Assembly: GCA_023055425.1 (NCBI GenBank)
Contig: JALGPY010000003.1
Location: 18,349,001 to 18,413,000, forward strand
Length of the DNA: 64,000 nt
Direction: 5' to 3'
Source: Linanthus parryae
Lineage: Eukaryota > Streptophyta > Magnoliopsida > Ericales > Polemoniaceae
Positions 58,285 through 64,000 of this stretch are shown in pieces (the stretch's first letter is position 1; every line of letters begins with the position of its first letter). The position numbers and the translations under genes were made by a program. The notes beneath the pieces are model-generated. The model did not search any database, was not told the DNA's origin, and saw only the letters and a list, made by a program, of their open reading frames with translations.

Positions 58285-58390
58285 TACTTTGCCTTTTTGG
58301 ATCCATCATTTAGGCACTTGTCCTCCCATTTCCCATGGCTCTTTGCCTTTTGGATCCATATTTTAGGGGACCCCTTCCCATTTCCCATCA
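58285..58390. repeat. Two diverged tandem copies, about 50 bp
   Basis: TTTGCCTTTTTGGATCCAT and CCCATTTCCCAT each occur twice in the same order. Confidence 0.7.
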
Positions 58391-58638
58391 TTCCAATAAA
58401 CATAGCTCCTAGTGGAGTTCATTACCCTTCATTTTATTCCATGCATTAGGATCACGGTCATTCAACTGCGCTCACTGTAATTGTAATTTAAGTGTAAATT
58501 GTCTTTCTTTCTTTTTTTCTTTTTTTCAAAGTTCTACTTTAGCAAGTAGGCCATCATAACTCTGCAAAGGAAAACAAAATATATGAAAATTAGATAGGAC
58601 GGTAGCACATAGATATGCGACATCCAGCTTAGAAAGAT

Positions 58639-58673
58639 TACTAATAGAAGATGGAAGTTTCATCTTCTATTAG
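58639..58673. repeat. Short perfect inverted repeat
   Basis: ACTAATAGAAGATG is exactly inverted after a 7-base loop (CATCTTCTATTAGT). No U-run follows and there is no associated gene. Confidence 0.8.
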
Positions 58674-58699
58674 TTGCATCTGGTAGTCAATACTCTAAA

Positions 58700-59345
58700 A
58701 AGATTGGCAAGCATAACTATGTGCCTCCAAGAAAAACACAAACATATTCCCTTGTAGATGAGTGTGCTTTATCTTGACACCGAATAATAGACACTGCATA
58801 ACATAATGTTGGAGAAATAAGTCAGAGAATCAGTGTAGTCCTTAGAAATCTTGTATCACCAGAATAGAACCACCAAAGATAACATTTATAGATAAGACAT
58901 TACTGTAAGCGAGAGTGAGACCAAATTGGAGGCCTTTGGCGTCTGCCTCAACTACAAAGTCGGGTCAAAGCTACATGCAAAGACAACAATGAAAACACCA
59001 TCATGATCTCGAAATATTCCTCCACTCACTCCTTGCCCTAATTGAAATGGCGCATCAGAATGAAAAACTATCTGATTATGACCATGGCAAGTCTAACGGG
59101 TCGAATCACCCCTCCTCAGATACACATCAATACAAGAAAATCGAAAATGATCTATAGCTAAGCGATTCAACGAACAAGCTCACGAGCAGGGGTACACATC
59201 GGGAGAAATTCTCTAATCCACCTGTAAGTTCTCGTAAGAATCCTAACGGGGTCATTGTTTGTTGTTCGAAAATAGCTTGACACCGTTCATTTCATATTTT
59301 CCAGCAGATGATCGATTGAAGGGATAACAATCCGAGAGAAATGAA
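58700..59345 (-). pseudogene. LINE RNase H remnant
   Basis: On the minus strand HSDAPFQLGQGVSGGIFRD (about 59065-59010) is the first strand pair of an RNase H fold with its catalytic Asp, and EADAKGLQFGLTLAY (about 58955-58910, another frame) is the helix with the catalytic Glu. Stops and frameshifts abound; it is an old LINE tail. Confidence 0.65.
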
Positions 59346-59834
59346 ATACAATACATAACTTATCTTTTACCAAAAAAATGCGTACACCGATAATACCCTA
59401 ATGTTAAGCCTCGTGGGAGATCACATCATTTAACTGGCTAGGATCGGAGTCTCGGAAATTGATTTGCGATTTTGCTCTTGCTCTAGGAGCACTAGATAAG
59501 TGTTATGGGATGAGCTGTGATTGCTTAAACCTAACAAGATGGGGGCCTATGGATGGAATTGATGCATTTGATTGAGACTGCCAACTAAGAAAGAGAAGCA
59601 CTGGAAAGTGCCGATCCATAATCAGACACTTGTCAACGTTGGAACATGACTTGTCGGGCTTGTAACTAAAAATGCATTAGCTAGCTTTGGATAAGCCATG
59701 TTTACTTCTGAGTAAAATCTCTAATCGTTTGTCCTGCTGATGGTGCACTGTATATATTTAAAATTTAAGAAGACAAATTGTAAATCAAAATTCCGAAAAC
59801 TCAATCTTTATCGTTTAAACAAATATGTTACGAA

Positions 59835-60010
59835 TTTCAAGGGATTAGCCTAGTGAGTTAAACTTGAGTTTTAAGAGTCTGCTCTCTTTAAGTTTTAAGT
59901 TTGAATTCCACTAAACACCGATTATTTTTGAAATCGGTATGGATGTATGGTACATATATTCCACGACTCTGTGGAGTAGTCGAAGTGCTGCGCGCAAGTT
60001 GGTTCGTAAC
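59835..60010 (+). mobile_element. Au-SINE-like element
   Basis: GGGATTAGCCTAGTGAGTTAAA (A-box) and AGTTTGAATTCC (B-box) are followed by GGTATGGATGTATGGTA and a GCGCGCAAGTTGG end, the arrangement I know from plant Au-type SINEs. No TSD was resolved. Confidence 0.55.
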
Positions 60011-60340
60011 TAAATCTGACTTCCTCAATCTAAACTTACGTAGATAGCGGCCCTCGCCAAATAGTAGGAGTAGAGATGGAGGAAATGTAGATGTTGATGT
60101 CTTTGTTTGGAGTATATGGGTTGTTTTTTCTCTTCTTCTTGTTTTTGGGGAATGAAATGATTGGCTGATAAGAGCTTGGAAACTGGGAGATCTTCTTGAG
60201 AGGGGTGTGGTGATCTTTCAATATCCCTAAGCAAGATCATCTTGTGATTTCCATTGGGAGTGAGGTTTCCTTTCACATGCAATCTTGCTAGTGAATTGCA
60301 TTGGCTGATGAGCAAAATTGAAGAGGGTGAGGACTGAGAG

Positions 60341-60374
60341 GATTAATAATAATAATAATTATAATAATAATAAT
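60341..60374. repeat. (AAT)n microsatellite
   Basis: TTAATAATAATAATAATTAT and a further run of AAT units in otherwise unremarkable AT-rich DNA. Confidence 0.9.
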
Positions 60375-60518
60375 GGGAGGTGATTCTTACAAAGCAATAA
60401 TTAATTGTTACAAAGTCACTAACTAAACTTGTGTGCTATAGACAAATTTACCCTTCCCCATTATTATGTTAACCTTTTTTTTTTTTCTCACCAGAAGAGG
60501 AAGCTTTCATTAAACCAC

Positions 60519-63500
60519 ATCAAAGATACAACGAAGAGGAATTCACACCAGAACAAACAACATTCCTAGCTAAGGAATGGGCCAAAGAGTTAAAAATGTA
60601 GGGTTTTGATTCATGGACGCGCAACGGAAACAAAATAAACAATGCAAAATCTTCCAAGGATCTTAAGTCAAGAGACATAACGATGGTAAAGGAAGAAATC
60701 AATAACACACCTTAGGGTTCTCTTTTAATGACTTCAAACGCGAATTGTGTCACGTTCTCTATAGTTGATCCACGCCTAGAGTTGATTTCTAGATCTTCCA
60801 ATCCTTGGTGCTAGCCCGGAAAGAGGAAGGGGAAGAAAAATTACGCAAAACGAGACCAACACAAGGAGGTTGCCTCCTTGTGGGCGACGGGGACGGGCGG
60901 CGAGCAAGGGGGGCGGCGAGCAAGGGGGGCGGCGGCTCCTTCTTGCTTGCTAGCTCTCTCCTTTTTGTTCTCTCCCACTCAAGTTAAGATCAATAATGAC
61001 ATAAGTGTGGGAAGGAAGGAAGGAGTGTCCTTTATATAGTCCAACAAATCCTTGCCAACTACCTAAAAGACTTATTCTAGTCCTACTAGAATTCAATTTA
61101 GTCCCTACTAAGTTTGCAAGGTATTACAAAGTGATCCTTCTAATTAATTAATCATATTAACTAATTCCCAAATCTAGTTCAACTCTACATAGCGTGTGAC
61201 CCCATAGGTTCTATCTAGTTGGTAGCAACAATTTGATAATATGGAGCGGTTTCTAGCAAAACATCCATTCTAGCCAAGTAATAGAATAGTCATCTTGACA
61301 AACCTTGTACAAGTAATTGTCTCATCCCTTTGTCTCTATATCCGGATTGGACACAAGATATACAAGTCACACTCGTATATTCAATCCACAGTTTCTCGAT
61401 CCATGGGAATAGATTATTCTTGCAATTAACATCAATATCCAATATTGATTTATTTGAGTCTGGCCAGACATTCTATAAGCACTATCCCTCGAGTGGCCTA
61501 GGATATTTACTCCCGTGATGTGGGAGGGACAAATTCTATCTACGTCCACTACGATCTCTAAGCTTGCTTCTTATTGTATCCGGTACACGCCTTTATAACT
61601 ACCCAGTTATGGTGTAGCGTTTAACGCTACCAAAACCACAATAATCCACAACTAGAATATCTAGCGACTTCAAGTCTAAGGATGACAATACCATTGCACC
61701 GCGAGAAGCACTTGTGACTCAACATAACGTGTATGTAGCTTTCTCGGAGATGGGTCAATCCAGTGCGTCATTACCCTTAATGCACACCTATGTGTTGGAT
61801 CATGATATCTCTATATCAATCCAACCCCATACTAGTCTATAGATGATTGTCCCATTAATCATTATACTGGACTAGGGATATTTAAGATAAACAACACAAT
61901 TGTAAATCTAAGGACTTCATTATATGAAATATCCAATAAATAATAAAATAAATTTTCTAGCCACAAATAAATTCATACTAAACTAGATTGCCTCTAGGGC
62001 ATCTATTCCAACAAAAAACTCTAGAGATTAACTGAAAATTACAAGAAGAAAATTCCAATCTGAGAAGATCACAATCCTCCAAAATAGTAGCAATCAAAGA
62101 TGATCTTGAAGAAGAGGGTCCATTGAGCTGCTTCACAACTAGCTCACAATCTGAGAAAATGACAACAGAGTCCCAATTCATTTTTTTTGCTCCAAATGAG
62201 AGCTGATCTAACAGCCCAGGCTTCCAAAACTGTTGGATTAGAGACCCCATAAATGTACTCAGAGAAATTTTGCAGACATAAACCATCTTGATTCTGACAT
62301 ACAGCTGCAATGCTACCAAAGTTGGAACTTGAACAGGTTGCAGCATCCACAAAAACATTGAAATTTTCAGATAATGTGGGTGGAGAAGGACTCTTGGTGG
62401 AAGGAGGAGAAGCCAGAGAAATACAAGCCTTGGATCCATTCCAGAAAATCTAAAGAGGACTCAAAGCTTTGGAGCTGACCTGGAATGGCTTCCAATTAAT
62501 GTTATTAAAAATCCAGTCATTCCTTGTCTTCCAGATCCACCAGCAAATATTAAAAAACAATGCTAAAAACCAGCATTTGTCAGGAACAATATCAGCAAAA
62601 TCAACAATCTTACTCCACCAATCAAGGCAATAAGCTGCTTCCATGGAGATAGGGCAGAGCCTTAGAGGAGAACACATCCAAATGAGTTTGACAAAACTGC
62701 AATCTTTGAGAAGATGCAAAACATCTTCAATGGCTTCACCACAGAAGTTGCATATATCATCCCCCATAACTCCTTTTGATTTGAGAGCTGATTTTGTTGG
62801 AATAGCATCTGAGAGACATTTCCAAAAGAAATGCTTAATTTTTGGCTGCACCTTCACACTCCATAAGGACTTCCAGAAAGAAATAGAACTTGCAGAAGGC
62901 AACTCTTCAGAATCCCCAAACTCCAAGAATTTATAAACTGAGTTGACTTTCATTTTACCATTATTTGTAAATCCCCATTCAAGTTTGTCCTTACAAGATA
63001 AACTTCCAACTGGAATTGAGAGGATGAGATTTGCTTCTTCTTCAGAGAAAATGCCATAAATTAAACTTTCCTTCCACTTTCTGATATCATGATCAATCAA
63101 GTCACTGACCATCAAAAGATCACAGTTATGAGGCTTCATAGAAGTAACTTTAGAATAGGTATGTCTAGGGATCCAAGGATCACCCCAGATTCTGATTGAG
63201 CTCCCATTACCAACTCTCCACTTAACCCCTTTTTTAAGTACTTTTAAACCTTCACATAAACCTTTCCAAATCCAAGAACCTCCTTGATAAGAAGAGACAT
63301 TCCAGAATGAGGAATTTGGAAAGTATTTTCCTTTGAAAAATTCAGCAAATAAGGATTTTCCATTCTCAAGCAGCTTCCAAGATTGTTTTGAAAGAAGAGA
63401 AAGGTTAAAATTTTGAAGGTTTTTAAAATCAAGACCTCCAACTTCTTTGAGGCCAAAAAGGAATTTCCAGCTTCTCCAGTGGATTTTTGTGTGTCACCAT

Positions 63501-64000
63501 TATTCCCCCACCAAAACTTTGCCATAATTTGGGATAAATCATGACAGAGTTTTTTGGGAAAAAGAAAGCAAGACATGGAATAAGAGGGGAGAGCTGAGAG
63601 GACAGATTTAAGTAACACCTCTTTACCAGCAGGACTGAGAAAATTTCAATTCCAACTGCTTAGCTTCTTCTAAAATCTGTCCTTAAGAAAATTGAGGGTG
63701 CTTGTCTTGGATCTTCCAACCAAGGCAGGAAGCCCCAAATAGTCACCATCTTTGAAGTCTTTGCCAATCTCCATGAAGAATTTAATAAAATTTGTAAGAA
63801 GAGATTTTGTACCGGGGCTAAAGAAGATCTGAGACTTCTCTCTATTAACTCTTTGCCCTGATGCTTTTTCATAAATCTTCAAGACTGCATTAATAGCTGA
63901 GGCATCAGTCATAGTGGCTTTGCTGAAGAGGATAGCATCATACGCAAATAAAAGACGGTTAACACTTGGGCAGCTTCTACCAATCTTAATACCAGATAAC
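60519..64000 (-). pseudogene. LINE-B ORF2 (RT, zf-RVT, RNase H), broken
   Basis: RT reads LSGIKIGRSCPSVN into FAYDAILF (63928-63948): the first Asp of the catalytic FADD box is Tyr (codon 63940-63942). KASGQRVNREKS and YLGLPALVGRSK follow, then two in-frame stops at 63670-63672 and 63646-63648, both where Trp is usual. GKEVLLKSV and AKFWWG precede a frameshift near 63488. The zf-RVT domain (63139-62450: IKHFFWKCLSDAIPTKS, CNFCGEAIEDVLHLLKDC) is intact and ends at a TAG (62450). RNase H follows in the same frame (NVFVDAAT, PTVLEAWAVRSAL), shifts frame near 62170, reads FSDCELVVKQLNG, and after the LTR finishes NSLAHSLARN with a stop at 60519-60521. Confidence 0.9.
60597..62013 (-). mobile_element. 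Copia solo LTR, family L copy 2 (1,417 bp)
   Basis: On the minus strand it starts TGTTGGAATAGATGCCCTAG and ends ATCAAAACCCTACA. AAAAA flanks both sides (60592-60596, 62014-62018) as a 5-bp TSD. Removing it rejoins the LINE RNase H frame. The start is characteristic of Angela/BARE-like copia LTRs. No primer-binding site or coding sequence accompanies it, so it arose by LTR-LTR recombination. It is related to 31450-32967. Confidence 0.93.

Larger units (their letters stand above)
60487..64000 (-). mobile_element. L1-type LINE (LINE-B), split by a copia solo LTR
   Basis: Read from the right edge: RT, zinc knuckle, RNase H, stop, short 3'UTR (TTTAATGAAAGCTTCC) and a 12-A tail (plus-strand T at 60475-60486). 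The endonuclease and RT N-terminus lie beyond 64000. The RNase H is interrupted at 60597-62013 by a solo LTR. Inactive: several nonsense codons, frameshifts and a lost RT catalytic Asp. Confidence 0.92.

Noticed and set aside
1..64000. CRISPR array, operon or prokaryotic defence system
   Set aside because: The tandem repeats have no unique spacers and no cas-like genes; the content is plant nuclear.

Overview
This window is intergenic-rich DNA from a flowering-plant nuclear genome. It is AT-rich and carries three compact plant genes: an ALOG/LSH developmental regulator, a SIP1-clade trihelix factor and a DUF4228/PADRE protein. The rest is mostly plant transposable elements: L1-type LINEs, Ty1/copia and Ty3/gypsy (Tat-type) LTR elements, Stowaway-, Tourist- and hAT-type MITEs, and tRNA-derived SINE-like pieces. 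The proteins look like those of a eudicot, but I cannot name the species. Nothing indicates bacterial, organellar or viral DNA as the main source.

Layout. 1-3190: a decayed minus-strand LINE running off the left edge. 3191-16400: AT-rich DNA with MITEs, a rotted copia element (about 7806-12300) apparently sitting inside an inverted-repeat element, a second inverted-repeat element with promoter-like cargo, and a hAT MITE with a perfect 8-bp target-site duplication (TSD). 16675-17220: the ALOG gene, with a possible 2.3-kb 3'UTR intron. 20-27 kb: MITEs and SINE-like pieces. 27917-28798 (minus): the trihelix gene. 29265-30417: a Tourist-like element with a Stowaway nested in it. 30.7-36.1 kb: decayed LINE fragments on both strands and a copia solo LTR.

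36105-50109: the main feature is a complete 14.0-kb Tat-clade Ty3/gypsy element. It has 954-bp LTRs differing at four positions by eye, a perfect GGTAC TSD, one long gag-pol frame broken by a single TGA in integrase, a 98-bp dimeric tandem array and about 4 kb of further 3' sequence. It sits inside a LINE 3' region; a related copy without the insertion lies at about 54.1 kb. 50.8-54.07 kb: a truncated minus-strand copia element with a 115-bp LTR. 55960-56436 (minus): the DUF4228 gene. 57-60 kb: AT-rich DNA, a LINE RNase H remnant and a SINE. 60487-64000: a second long minus-strand LINE, cut in its RNase H by a copia solo LTR whose AAAAA TSD restores the frame when the LTR is mentally removed.

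The three host genes are unrelated and do not form a cluster. The main biology is the layered history of insertions, which can be put in order from nesting and TSDs. I did not find a convincing new enzymatic system. The strongest unusual signals are the nascent-satellite-like array in the Tat 3' region, a possible antisense spliced unit beside it, and at least nine micro-insertions (13-23 bp, homopolymer-rich, flanked by 9-17 bp direct repeats) scattered through the AT-rich DNA. All similarity statements come from reading motifs by eye; no search was run.
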